Assembly (NCBI GenBank): GCA_003254905.1
Contig: QANU01055181.1
Span: 329,699-393,698 of the forward strand
From: Nissolia schottii
Lineage: Eukaryota > Streptophyta > Magnoliopsida > Fabales > Fabaceae
Length of the DNA: 64,000 bases
Reading direction: 5' to 3'
The translations under genes were made by a program, and so were the position numbers. The first letter of the stretch is position 1; each line of letters begins with the position of its first letter. The notes beneath the pieces were generated by a model, which saw only the letters and a program-made list of their open reading frames with translations, made no database searches and had not been told where the DNA came from. Positions 36,680 to 49,415 of this stretch are shown here, in pieces.

Positions 36680-39600
36680 TGTAGCAACCCTCAGCAAGAC
36701 CAGAGGGCATTTCGTGCGAGACGCACCGGCAACTTGCACGAGACACACAGCGACTCAGCTCCGCGTTTCGCAGGCCCGGTCTATCCTTTGGCCAATTCCT
36801 CGCCTATATATAGACCCCTCCTCCCCCCATTCCGACCTGGTCAGAATTTAGACTCCTTCTTCCTTATTAGAAAAGTTTCGCTCAATTCTTTCCCTCTTGG
36901 TAGGTAGCCATTCCTTCTTTTAGTATGACTTAGGTAGTAGGCTCTGGCGCTGCCGCCGTGTTGGTGGTGGCCTACGGTGGCCCTCAAGACACCGTGGCGA
37001 TGCTGGAACGCCATAGCGATACTAGAATCGCTACTACTGGGTCTAGCAGTTTAAAGTTTTGTTTTATGGGTTTCTGATGGTGGTTTCGGTTGGCTTTCCA
37101 GGTGCCCACGCCACACCGCTAGGAGCCCCCAGTGCCAGCATTGCTCCGTTTTACGACATTCCAGGTGAGTGACAGTTCCAATGCGTCGGTGGTCCCACTT
37201 TGGTGGTCCACCAATTGAGTCAGTTATGCCATGACATGTTAGGGACTCATTAGATATTCATTAAGTTATAACATGCTAGACAGATATATGTATGCATGCA
37301 TGATTAGTAAATGCTATGCTATGTGATATGCCATGAGAATATGTTATGTATGTATGCAATACTATACTATGTCATGCTATATTATGCTATGTTAATTTAG
37401 GACAGAGACTTGAACCCCCCTAGATATGATATCCTTAGAAATGATAGGCTATAATCATACATAAAGACCTAATAAGAAAGACCTCGATTAAGGAATAACT
37501 CTTAATAAGGGGCAATTTCTGACTAAGGTAAGACTTGGTACTTAAGATATCCGTTGTGACGCACATCTCTTACCTGAGAATCATGTCCTAAGTGTGGGAC
37601 CTCAGTCCTTAAGTCGGACTAATAAACAAGACTAGTTAATTAGGATACACCTACCATAATTAGTAGTCTTAGCCCTTAACAACTTGGGTAATCAAAGACA
37701 TTTTCCCTAAAAGTCTTCACGAACAGTAAATCCTAGGATAGATGACTTAGGAAAGTACGAGGTCCTACGATCTCGTCACCTAGACTCACTAGTTAAGGCA
37801 CGTGTGCAGATATGAGTGTCAGGCTCCCCAGTTACAGCATGCATGCCCTGCCAAACCCTTGAGCGCAAGACTCCTCAGATTAGGGTATGCATACCGTCAC
37901 AGGTATCCAAGTTGTGTGTGATTCTTGGTGAAATAAGGTCGAGCAGCGGCTCCCTTAAATCATACTCCTTCGCGAGGGATGTGGACATACGTACAACTTT
38001 CAATTATCAGTTCAGTTTATCCAGCAGTTATCTAGTTTAATCAATTTATTTCAGTATACGCAGTATGTTCAGTATATGTGCAGTTCATTAAATCATTCTG
38101 TGTATGCAGTTATGTTATATATTTGTTATTGTTTATTCAGTTATATATATGTATGTGTGCATATGCCGTGACATTGTCTGCAACACTTGCTATGTGTGTG
38201 TTATCGAGGTACCCACCACTGAGTTGATAACTCACCCCTCTGTCAAAACCATTTTTAGATTTGGCTGAAGCTAGTGAGGACGATCCCCTCGTGTGGTAGG
38301 CGAGGATTCCATAAACCTGTGGTAAGCTCCGCTTCATAGTGGGGACTATCGAGTAGTCACAATCATGTTCCAGACACCTAAGGCAGGATCTATGATAGTT
38401 CATAGACTTTATTTCAGACATGATTGTTTTGTAAACTCATTCATATACAGTTCAATTATGTAAACAATTTTTCAGTTATTAATAAATAAAATAACCAGTA
38501 TTTATTTTTTTATTAACATTCATTGCATGTTTAGTATGCCACGTCAATGCTTTCGTAGGGCAGTAGCCTTACATGAGGTCACGTCCTAAGTTAGGGCGTG
38601 ACAAAGTGGTATCAAAGCCATAGTTTTTCCTTAATTGTCTAGGGTATAGGGACTTCAAGTACCACCGTAACTGTAAGAATGGAAGCGCGCCCATTTGTAC
38701 GAAGTGCAGTGGTACCTGAAATCTTTAGTAAAGTCAGTCATCCAGTCCAAAGTCAGTGTCTTTTAAATACTCCTTTGTAACAAGTTCTTGGTTCCGTCCT
38801 TAGGGAACATGGCATGTAACAGACCTCTCGTTAGCGCTACCTCAGGCGATAGTACCCGCTTGAACAGTCTTGAAAGGGCCTTGACTCAGATGGATGAGTT
38901 GTAGCAGATGTGGCTAAGACGAGTGCACGACCAGCCATTGCCTCAGATGATGCCACCCTCTATCATTTTCGAAGCTTGCGCCCTCCCATGTTTGGGGGCA
39001 ATGTATCAATGGAGAACCCTCTAGACTTCTTGTTCCAAATCGAGCAGTTGACAGAGATGATCCATGTTTCTCCTTTCAAGGTAGTGGAGCTAGCAGGGTA
39101 CCAATTGCTGACCATGCGACATAGTGGTTCAATGGGTTGAAAAAGAGTAGGGGTAAGGGCAGACCTTCGCTCTCGTGGGAGGATTTTTCTACTGAGCTCT
39201 GCGAGAGGTTCCTCCCCACCAGCACGATGAATCGAATGGTAGACGAGTTTCTGCAACTAAAGTTCACCCCTGAAATGATAGTGGTGAAGTATGATGAGCG
39301 ATTCTCTTATCTCAGCCAAGTCTCCAACCAGTTCCTGGTGACATAAAGGGAGAGGGTCTGACGTTTCGTTGGCAGTCTCCGCACTCAGTACTAGGTGGGT
39401 CTATCCACATAGGTGGACAAGTCCTCCTACCCTGAGATAATCAACGCCGTCATCCACATCAAGACCAGCCTCTAACGAGGCGAAGAGGGCCTCTAACGAG
39501 GCGAAGAGGGCCAAGCAACATGGGGCCTTTTCAAGCACCAATATTAGGAAGGGCTCGAGTCAGCAAGGCCCACAGAGGACCTTTTCAGGGCAAGTTGCTT

Positions 39601-42600
39601 ACTCCGAGCCTACCTTAGCCCAACCAGTTACATTAGATTCACACAGAGGCGACTAGCCGTCAGGAGCACAGTCCTTCCCTTCTTGTTCAACCTGCGAGAA
39701 GTGCCATCTTGGCCCTTACCAATATGGTACATCAGGATGTTTTGAGTGTGGTAGAGAAGGCCACATGAAGAGAGATTGTCCCAACTGTGAATGCTCATGA
39801 AGGATGTTTTGATGAAGACAAATGAAGCAAGTTTCCAAAAGTCCAAGAAGCTCAAAAAGATCTAGTTTTAGGACCTAGGAAATGTGTTAAAGGTGATGTA
39901 TATCTAAACTCTCACCATAAGCTCTTCTAGATGGCTCTTAGAAAGTAATATTGATTCATGCCTTAAAAAGTATTTCAAACAAAACCAAAGAATCAAGCAA
40001 AAGAAGAAAAAGAATGAGTTTGGACAAAACCGTAAGAGACATTCGAATGACTAGCCTAGATCCATTCGAATGTCTGATGAACAAGACATTCGAATGGCCC
40101 ATGAACAAGTTAATCGAATACCTCATGAACAAAGGTAATCCGAATGGCATATTCGAATGTCTAGGGTTTGATACCTTCGGTGATCCCAGTACAGCAAAAG
40201 ACATTCGAACGGCTGACTCAGATCCATTCGAATGACTCAGGCGCATTTAATGCCCAACGGCTATATTAGGTGAGACATTCGAATGGGCCATTTGAATGGA
40301 TCGAGTACTGAGGTCAGAAACGGCTAGTTCTGTTTGCTGACTTAAGATGCATTAAATGCACAACGGCTAGGATCACTTTGGGCTTAATAAATACTCACCA
40401 AACTCATCAAGAGAAGGTTGAACATCAATTCCATAACATCTAACATTCTCTACATCATTAATTACATTCTTTGAGCCATCTTCTAGAGAAAAGAGAGAGT
40501 TTCATACACACACACCTATAGGCCTTCAAATTGTATTATCTACTCTTCAAGAGAGTTTCAAATTAAACACAAATCCTTTTCTTGTAAAGAGGGTGAGGTA
40601 TCCCTCTCAAGTGATTAGGGTGGTATCCCTAAGGGAAATTATTTGAGGCTCAAGTAGAGTGCTCATCTTGTAAAGGTTGTCAAGCACCTAAGTTTCAAGC
40701 TTGAAGAAGAGTGGAAAAATCTTGAGCGGATTGCTTGGGGACTGGAGGTAGATCACAAGGGTGGTTGAACCAGGATAATTGAGTTTGCATCTTCTCTATC
40801 CCTTAACTCCTTAAATTGTTTTTTGCTCAAGATTGATTCTGTCTTTACTCATCAATAATTTGCATTAATACTTGGTGGTTTATTGGCCTTAAAGTAAAGA
40901 TTTTAAAAATAACCTACATACCCAATTCACCCCCCTCTTGTGTATTTGAAGCCACTTGGTAACACCAACCTCCAAGAAACTTCAAGTCAAGGGTCAATAC
41001 ACCCAGGAAACCAAGAGGCTTAGCAGGCAGGGAGCTTTGGTGAGTCCATGACTCTAGCAGGCAGAGGTGCTGGGGGAAGGGGCCCGAACCATAGAAGACC
41101 AGGAAGTAGCTTTTCTAGAGGACGAGGTGCCAGTGGCGGAGAAGCTCCCCATTTGTACGCTTTGGCCCATCAAAACACTCAGGAACCCAACAAAGCTTTT
41201 ACAGGTATCGTTCAACATGTTCCCTTGTTATGTTTGCTTCAGTATTTGAGGTCATCGCACCTCCATGTACATACACCCTTGGACATCTGTTGTAAGATAT
41301 CACCTCTTGCTCATGAGAGTTCGTTTTGAGTCAAGAAAGCAGCATGCAAACCTTTCACAATGTGTCCAGTATTGCGCCCCTACAAGATCAGGATTATGCA
41401 CATGAGAATAGTGCAGGCTTTCAGCAGAAAGTCCAGATTTCAAATAAGTCAGTTGAAGGCGTTTCAATCAGCCTCGAGGCCCACACTGTATCCCTTGAGA
41501 TCCAGAAACGACAAATCGAAGGTTGTAAAACGAAGGAATCACCACGAAGGTTCAGAATAGCAGGAGTGTCAAATTTAGAAGAGGTTTTAGGATGCGGTTG
41601 TATGATCCCAATTGGCAGAAGGTCTTGCAGGAGCCGATAAGAAATATAGTGTCAGAATTCTCATAGACTCAGAAGTAGTGTTGTGGATGGAGACATGGTT
41701 GAGTATCCCAGACGTTAGCAATGCTACAAAACCAAGTTATGAAAGAAGTTTGCAGATCGATGAAGGTGTGTCAGGGTTTTAAGGAATTCATCAGGTAGAA
41801 GAACACGAAGATAGGTATAAGGAGTTTCGTGAAGAGATACCCAGTTTGTCGACAAGTTGAAACCGAGCACCAATAACTAGCTAGAGACGATATAGATCCC
41901 TCATGAGTCAGTTAGAAGCTGGTGAAGCAAGGTTGATAGCCCTGAACACCGTCCAAGACGCCACGAACAAGATCAAGCTTAGTAAGAGGACGTTTATGGT
42001 TGCTCAATCTTAACAAGTCTCAAGCAAATTCACACAAATACGACTACGATATAAAATTGGAAAGAAAGCCCTTCAAGAGGTTACAAGGAGATTTAAGGCA
42101 AACCATAAGAAGTCGACGATGACGAACCCTGTGTTCCAAGCACCCATGCTTAGAAGGTTCATTCACGACGACAAGCAGATCCTGACCCAACAAGGCACCC
42201 GCGTAGAACCAAACACGCCTCAACAAGAAGAGCCAACAACCATAGTCAAGACAAGAAGTTTCGCTCAAAGGAGGACAGTTAGAGGAACCGCTCCAACAAG
42301 GATGCAACTTGAGAAGTAGAAGACGTCACATTCGATGCTTTTGAAAAGATGACCAATTAGAAATTTTGGGGACCAAAATTTTCAAGGGGCAAAGATTGTA
42401 GTGACTCTCAGCAGGACCAGGGGGCGTTTCATGCGAGACACACCAGCAACTCGTGCGAGACATTTTGGGGGAGGTGTCTTGTGCGAGACACGTAGCAACT
42501 CAGCTTCGCATTTTTTTTCGTGATTGGGCACATTCCGTAGGCTGGCCCGTTCGTTTGGCCACTTCCTCGCCTATATATAGACCTCTCCTCCCCCCCATTC

Positions 42601-43945
42601 TAATCCATTCAAAGTTTAGACTCCTTCCCTGTTAGAAAAGTTTTGCTCAATTCTTTCCCTCTTGGTAGGTAGTCATTCCTTCTTTTAGGATGGCTTAGGT
42701 AGTAGGCTCCGGAGCAGCCGCCGTGTTGGTGGTGGCCCATGGTGGTCCTCAAGACGCCTTAACGATACTGAAACGCCATAGCGATGCTAGAACCGCTATT
42801 GCGGGACTTACCAGTTTAAAGTTTTGTTTTATGAGTTTTTTATGATGGTTTCGGTTGGCTTTCCAGGTGCCCACGCCACACCACTAGGAGCCCCAGTACC
42901 AGTGTTCCTCTATTTTGCGACATTCTAGGTGAGTGGCGGTCCCCGATGCGTCAATGGTCCCACTTCGGTGGTCTACCAATCGAGTCAATTATGTCATGAC
43001 ATGTTAGGGACTCATTAGATATTCATTAAGTTATAACATGCTAGACAGATATATGTATGCATGCATGCATGATCAGTAAATGTTATGCTATGTGATATGC
43101 CATGAGAATGTTATGAATGTATGCCATGTTATACTATGTCATGCTATATTATGCTATGTTAATGTCATGTTAGGCCAGAGACTTGAACCCCTAAGTATGA
43201 TATTCGCAGGCCCTACCAGACCCTTGAGTGCAAGACTCCTTAAATTAGGGTATGCATATCCTCACATGTATTCGGGTTATGTGCGTACCGAAACCCCCCA
43301 GAGTTATTCTTGGTGAAGTAAGGTCGGGCAACGACTCTCTTGAATCATGTTCCTTCGTCAGGGACGTGGGCATACATACAACTTTCAGTTATCAGTTCAG
43401 TTTATCCAATAATTATCAAATTATTCAGTTTAATCAGTTTATTATAGTATACGTTGTTCAGTGTATGTGCAGTTTATTAAACCATTCAGTGTATGCAGTT
43501 ATGTAATATATTTGTTATTATTTATTCAGTTATATATATATATATATGTATATGCCGTGACATTGTCTGTAGTACTTGCTATGTGTGTGGTACCGAGGTA
43601 CCCACCACTGAGTTGACAACTCACCCTTCTGTTAAAACCATTTTTAGATTTGGCTGAGGCTAGTGAAGATGACTCCGTTTCGTAGTGGGGACTACCGAGT
43701 AGACACATTCATGCTCCAGACACCTAAGATAGGATCCATGATAATTCATAGACTTTATTTCAGACATGATTATTTTGTAAACTCATTCATATACAGTTCA
43801 GTTATGTAAACAGTTTTTCAGTTATTAATAAATGAAATGACCAGTATTTATTTATTAGCATTCATTGCATATTTAGTATGCCACGTCAGTGCTTTCGTAG
43901 GGCAGTAGCCTTACGTGTGGTCACGTACTAAGTTGGAACGTGACA
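36680..43945 (+). mobile_element. Ty3/gypsy LTR retrotransposon, internally reduced fossil
   Basis: The left LTR is 36680-38603 (1924 bp) and the right LTR 42397-43945 (1549 bp). Both start TGTAG and end CGTGACA. A perfect 5-bp target duplication, ATATG, flanks the element at 36675-36679 and 43946-43950. A primer-binding site like the initiator methionine tRNA one begins at 38607, and a purine tract precedes 42397. The internal region holds gag-like sequence (about 38820-39780) with a CCHC zinc knuckle, and short protein-like remnants further on. Without the nested solo LTR at 39786-40964 only about 2.6 kb of internal sequence remains, so most or all of pol is absent. The reading frames have many breaks. 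The LTRs have diverged visibly and by unequal length, so it is older than the copia element at 13614. It ends 65 bp beyond the JmjC stop codon. Confidence 0.85.
39786..40964 (+). mobile_element. Solo LTR, Ty1/copia SIRE-like, nested in the gypsy element
   Basis: A 1179-bp block begins TGTGAATGCTC and ends CACTTGGTAACA, flanked by a perfect 5-bp duplication, CCAAC, at 39781-39785 and 40965-40969. The end CACCCCCCTCTTGTGT ... TTGGTAACA is the style of SIRE/Maximus copia LTRs. The first part (about 40040-40295) contains about ten copies of the palindromic core ATTCGAAT, mostly as CATTCGAATG. No internal sequence is attached. Confidence 0.75.
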
Positions 43946-44014
43946 ATATGGTAGGGAGGTGGATACAACTTCAGAGCCTCAGAGACAAGGAAGCATATTT
44001 TAGCTGGTGTGCAA

Positions 44015-47000
44015 TCATGTTCTGGATGTAAGCTCGTGCATTTCCTTAATTGCTGTACTCATGCTATAAAGGGCCATTTTCTTCACCTGCTAGCACAAAC
44101 CCACCAAAAGACAGAGGCTTGTCAATTCCATGCGTACAACTAACAGAAGAAAGCATGAAGAGGTAAATAATACAAATGCAAAAATATACCTCAAGCTTGT
44201 CTACTTTGGCTTTATGGTTTTCCGGCAGTAGTCGGACCTCGTCAATCAACTGGATACACTCGGAAACATTTTCAGGGGACACAAATTCCAATACCACATG
44301 AACGCAACACTGCAGATCAAGAAAGTAAAATAACAAATACTCTTCACACATTCACACAATTTAGAATATATTCAAAGGGCTACATAGACTAATATTGAGA
44401 TAATGATATACTCCATCAGAAATGAAAGTAAGGCCATTGATATTACTATTGTGTAATCAACCTTTTGCCTTCTAAATTCTGCTACAAAATAATTATCGAT
44501 AGCAAAATATATTCATATATTACTGAGAAATTGTTTGCTAAGAAAGTGAAACCTTAAAATTGAAATTATTAGAAATTTTCAAAATTTAATAACAACACTC
44601 AACAACAAAATACATTCAATGAGGTTTGTGCTTTTTCAAAGAGAAAGAGAGAGAGAGACAGACAAGCCTTAAGCTAATCACAAGACCTTAGGATTTCTGA
44701 TCTGGTATGGACATCCAGCAGGAATGATGACAGCTTCTCCAACATGTTGCTTAAAAGTCCATGGTTCAATCTCTGGTGACAATGACAGGTCTGTAAATTG
44801 AGTTATCTAGGATTTTGACAAATCATCAAAGACATTGAAGTATATATACTTACTAAACTCTTCCTTAAGCCTCATTTTATGAGTTTTGTCAAGAAAAATG
44901 CTCTGATCTAGAATTGGATGAACCATCTGCAGAAAAGAGAACATCAATAATCACCAATTCAAACAAAATCCTCTGTACGAGTTGTCTTTGTATAACCTTA
45001 CCTTCTTGTCGTTGTCATTGGTATAAGAAAATTCATGGCAGTGTCTTTTAAGGTATTCTATGAGCTTTGGTACATCTTGTCTGCGAAAGACATCCCACTG
45101 GACACCAGAACGCTCAGAACTAAACTTATTTTTATCACTCATCGAGTTTTCAAAAGGATTTCTAGGATTATGGCCTGTAGACAACTCAGTACTTTGAACA
45201 GTTCCACGGAGAAGTGAGGGCTCAGAATCAGATAAGAAATCACATTCTCCATTCTTGGAAACATTGTTGTCCATACCATGAGTAACTGATTTTTTTGCTT
45301 CAGTTGAGATGTAAGATGTTCTATTGACTCTCCTACGAAACTCCATTTCTTCTGTGACCATACACTGCAACCTTTTTTGTTCCATGTCTTCAGCACGCAG
45401 TATTGACATTCCTTTCACTTTCTGATCCTGAAGCTCCTCAATAACAATTTTAGAAGACTCCCTTTGACAGAGAGTTTTGTGTTTTTTCAGCAGTTTTCTT
45501 ATTTTTGTAAGCTGCTCCGTAGGGCGGGGAATATCCATGGTATGTGCCATAATATTAACCTGGAATTACAAATCAGATAGTTATTGGCATGGATAACTTA
45601 TCCGCAAGAAATTCTTTCTACGAATACAATTCAAGATGAAGCTTTTGCACCAATTTGTTCGCTGAATTTTACATGCCAGTTTGTGGGTCAGAGAAAAGGA
45701 ATCGGTTACTTGCAACTCAAAATTTCTGAGTGTGGGACACTGACATTGACCATTTTTTCATAAAGCTAGATCTACTCCTAATGAATTGATTATGAATTGG
45801 ACTAAGGTTTTAGCTCTAGGGATTTGGCTCTGTTTTGGTTCTGGTAAGTGGTATCAACTTTTCGGCATGATTGAGCAGTGGGGTTCAGCCTATTTCCAAA
45901 AGATTTGCAATCACTTTAACATGCTAGACTTAAAAGTGCACGACAGTACTACTCCAGATAAATTTAAGAAACCAGCGCAACATAATAAGGAAGAGAACAT
46001 ACCACATCATATGAGTCATAGCAGAGTTTGGTCACAGAATCTGCTTCCCTGTCTGCACAGCCATAAGAAATATAGACATATGGCCCAATGTCATGTTTTG
46101 CACTCCCATGTGGCAAATTTACAGCTAAATTCAGAAGACCAGACATGGGATTCATGTATTCTGGAACAGGTAGAGCCTCAATTACTTCAGAAAAATGAGA
46201 TGGAAACTGCTCTTTGAATAGCTGGGAAGACAACCACCCCTTTAGTTTCAGCGTCTCGCGCCAAGTGTTTTTCTGAGGACGACATCTGAGAGACCCAGTG
46301 AAATACTGCCTGATGTTAATTTCCAGCTGCCATAGAGTAAGCGCTAAAATTAATATAACACGTTTTTCACAATGGCATTTGGGTTCAATAACAACTCGAA
46401 TAACAGATTTAAACATACAGTGTGCACATGTGCCAGTGCATAAGCTTGTAACCTATAGCAATAACTCTATACACTAAAATTAGTCTAAAATTATTAAATT
46501 GAATAAATAATATTGTAAGATAGTATTAACATTTTATGCCAACTAAAGCAATCAATTCAAAAGTATAGTAACATTAACAATTAGCTAGTACACTGACCTC
46601 ACACCAATCCAAACAAGATTCAAGTAAGTCCTTATTACTCTCATATCTTGTAATGCTCTGCTCAAGATAAGTACAGAACATGATCAGCGGATCCCAACTG
46701 AGGTTTGATCTATTTTGGAGCACATCTTGTACCACTATAGGATGGCCTTTTCCCCAGTGTTTCTGAAAGTGTTCAAAATTATCACCACTGATGTCCAAAA
46801 CTGTGGGATAAAACAAGCAATTATCATTTGAATCCTTTCTTAGAGCAGCTTCTTGCAAATGCTCATATCTTTTAGTTTTGGAATCTGCCTCAGAACACAT
46901 TGAACAGGTTGAACTTTTATCTGAAGTTTCAGGGAATTCATAGCTGCAAACGAGTTCTTCTGCATTTACTTCCATCTCTTTGATCCAACTTGAGGGAAAA

Positions 47001-49415
47001 ACACATCTCAAATCAAGGTGCCAATTGCCACAACCACCAAGTTCTGTAGGTGGGCATGAAACACTGCCATTGCCACTGGCAATGGCGCAATTTGTCTGCT
47101 CGGGCAGTATTGAAGTACCAGTTAAATTGCCACTATGAATGGCCTTCCCATCCAAAGCTTGGCTCTCACTGGCAAAGAAACATTTCATTTTACCAGGTAC
47201 TTTGCACAATGATGAGTTGGTTTCACCAGAAGTTCTTCCTTGACTTAATTCCTGACAGCAATTTAAGCAAAGGCTATATGAGCAACTAGGGCAGCTTCTA
47301 TGGAGATCCAAAATGGGTGTTTTGCAGTGATTGCTGAGACAAACATTACATTAGTTAGCATCGAGCACCAGAACATCCTTCGAATATTCTAAATAGCATT
47401 CAGAGAAGAGAGCTTACCAGTAATTTTTCTCATTGCAGCCAAATTCAACCTGCTTGATGTGAATATCAGAAACTTTTTTCCCTATCCAACATAAAGGCAT
47501 CTCAGATTACAGTGTTATAATCAGAAAAAGCTGTAGAAAACACCAATGTTAGAAGAATGATAGTGACCTTTAAATTTTGCTTCTGCTTCTAGCTGAGTAT
47601 CCTGGTCTTCATTTACTTGTTTTAGTACAGGCAGGAGCATAAAGATCAGGTAATGGAAATGCAATATTCTATCAACTCTTCTTTTACCAGCCAAATATTC
47701 CTAAACAGTGCAGCACAAATGGAACTGTCAGCATATGTTAACTGAAGGAAAACTGTTCAAAGCAGAAAAGCGTCTGTCTTTGATTTCAGACCTTACTTTC
47801 ATTGTCTTTACATTGACTTGCCAAGCAGTCCTTACAGGTGCAAGTTCCTCTACAAACTGGACATGCCTTCTTAACTTCATTTTGAGTGTCAAAATACCTA
47901 AATTTGTTACAACAATATTGGCAAACATCTCATATTTTGATCCACAATCTAAAAGGAGCAGAGTATAGCAATCATATAGGTTAATATCTATTATCTAAGC
48001 ACTAATCATAAGTGATCCATGGGATGTTACTATATCTGAAAGTTACCAAAGAGATAATGATTCCATAGACATGAAAACAACTTATTTTTTTTTTCCTGTA
48101 GATCATTCCTATTAACCTGTTCTGGCATTGATAATCATTGCGTGCATCTATCTTAATCAAAAGGGGTATCCTATATCAAAGGAACGCCTCCAGAATTACA
48201 TAATGAAGAATCTCTCATTAGGTTTTTAACTGATCAAATAATGCTTCTTGAATTCAAGCTTCTCCACCGCCCCAAAATGCCGTAAATAAACAAAATCAAA
48301 AAGTTTCCAAATGGGAATAAATAGCCTACAGTGTAGATAGAAGTACATTAGTACATTACACCAGAGCATAGCAACATAGCAAGGAATTCAACAACACAAC
48401 AAACTTCAAAACAAGTATACATAGAGAAGATAATGTCGGGCTGGATCTCATGCTCCAAACTAAGGGAAAGAGTAGATGATGAATTTAACAATAACAAACC
48501 GATCTTTAATGCAATCCATGCAGAAGAACTCCTTCTGACAGCTGCAACACTTTATAAGACTACAAGAATCACTTCTCTTGCACCAATGGCATCTCTTCTT
48601 CTTACCCTTACCCTTCTTCAAGTTTTGTCCATACGGCACAGCCTGAACAACAAAACAGACAGAACCATGGAAAAACTATACACATACAAAAATAAAGAGC
48701 TAATCTTTGTGCTAAACCCAACCTGCAACTTGGAAGCAGGAAGCCTGTTAACATTCTTGGACCTGAAGCAACTCCGCGTGATTGCCAGTGCTTTACAATC
48801 AGCAGCAGCAGCATCCACATTGCCGCTGTAATCACGTGCCTTCAAAGCCGGAGATATTGCCATCACCCCATTCGGCAATTCCCTCCTCAACTCTCCTTCA
48901 CTGCAATTCAATTCCTCTTCTTCTCCATCTTCTTCCTCTTCCTCATTCTCCTTATTGTTTTTCTTTCTCTTCTCAACCTCTCTCTTCAGAACCATCCTTA
49001 TCAGCTCCAACTGCATATCACCACCACCACCACCTTGCTTCAACCCCTTCTTACTCTTCTTCTTCTTCTTGTTCTGCTTCTTCTGAACACTCTGAACCAC
49101 CAATGCCTCATTCCCCTCTGAAAGCTCGCGTTTTGGTTTGGTGAGCTTGGCGACCTTGCACACTTTCCGTGCCCTAATTTCGCCATTGTTGAGAGGAGGG
49201 TGGCTCTTGCGCTTCTTCCTCTGCAGCTTCAGGGACTCAGGGACCTTCTCCTTGAACTGCCGATGCCGCCCTTGAAGGTAGTGAATCTCGCACAGCTTCA
49301 TATTTTCCATCACTCTCCGCCGGCACCGCCATTGCCGCCCGTCCGTCCTCCCGCACCGCAGGTGGTCCGGCACCTCCTCCTCCTCCTCCGCCGCAGCCGC
49401 TGATTTTTTTGCCAT
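44015..49415 (-). CDS. JMJ25/KDM3-type JmjC protein with WRC and zinc fingers; altered iron site
   Basis: Twelve exons, read downward: 49415-48723, 48642-48500, 47897-47792, 47700-47568, 47481-47418, 47333-46598, 46326-46003, 45559-45002, 44926-44854, 44790-44687, 44309-44190 and 44086-44015. All introns are GT-AG and the frame is continuous for 1041 aa plus stop. The WRC domain (Cys21, Cys31, Cys42, His45) is followed by Lys-rich and Glu-rich stretches. Zinc-finger/RING-like segments are CHWC..CCSC..FFCMDC (from Cys249), ACPVCRGTCTCKDC (about 290-303) and NHCKTPILDLHRSCPSC (from 381). The JmjC domain runs about 560-985, ending SPENV..KVDKLEVKKMA. The family removes methyl groups from H3K9 and protects gene bodies from silencing (Arabidopsis IBM1/JMJ25). 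Here the iron-binding HxD is CYD (Cys727, Asp729) and the distal His in PAGCPHQ is Tyr (Tyr972), so two of three ligands are gone and demethylation is unlikely. The gypsy element ends 65 bp beyond the stop. Confidence 0.88.

Noticed and set aside
47050-47289. Plus-strand frame of 79 codons
   Set aside because: Shadow of exon 6 of the JmjC gene on the minus strand.
47898-47928. Upstream extension of the minus-strand frame at JmjC exon 3
   Set aside because: Extending the exon above 47897 meets an in-frame stop. The TTTAG acceptor at 47898 restores the frame from exon 2 (Arg split CG/G) and keeps the zinc-finger spacing.
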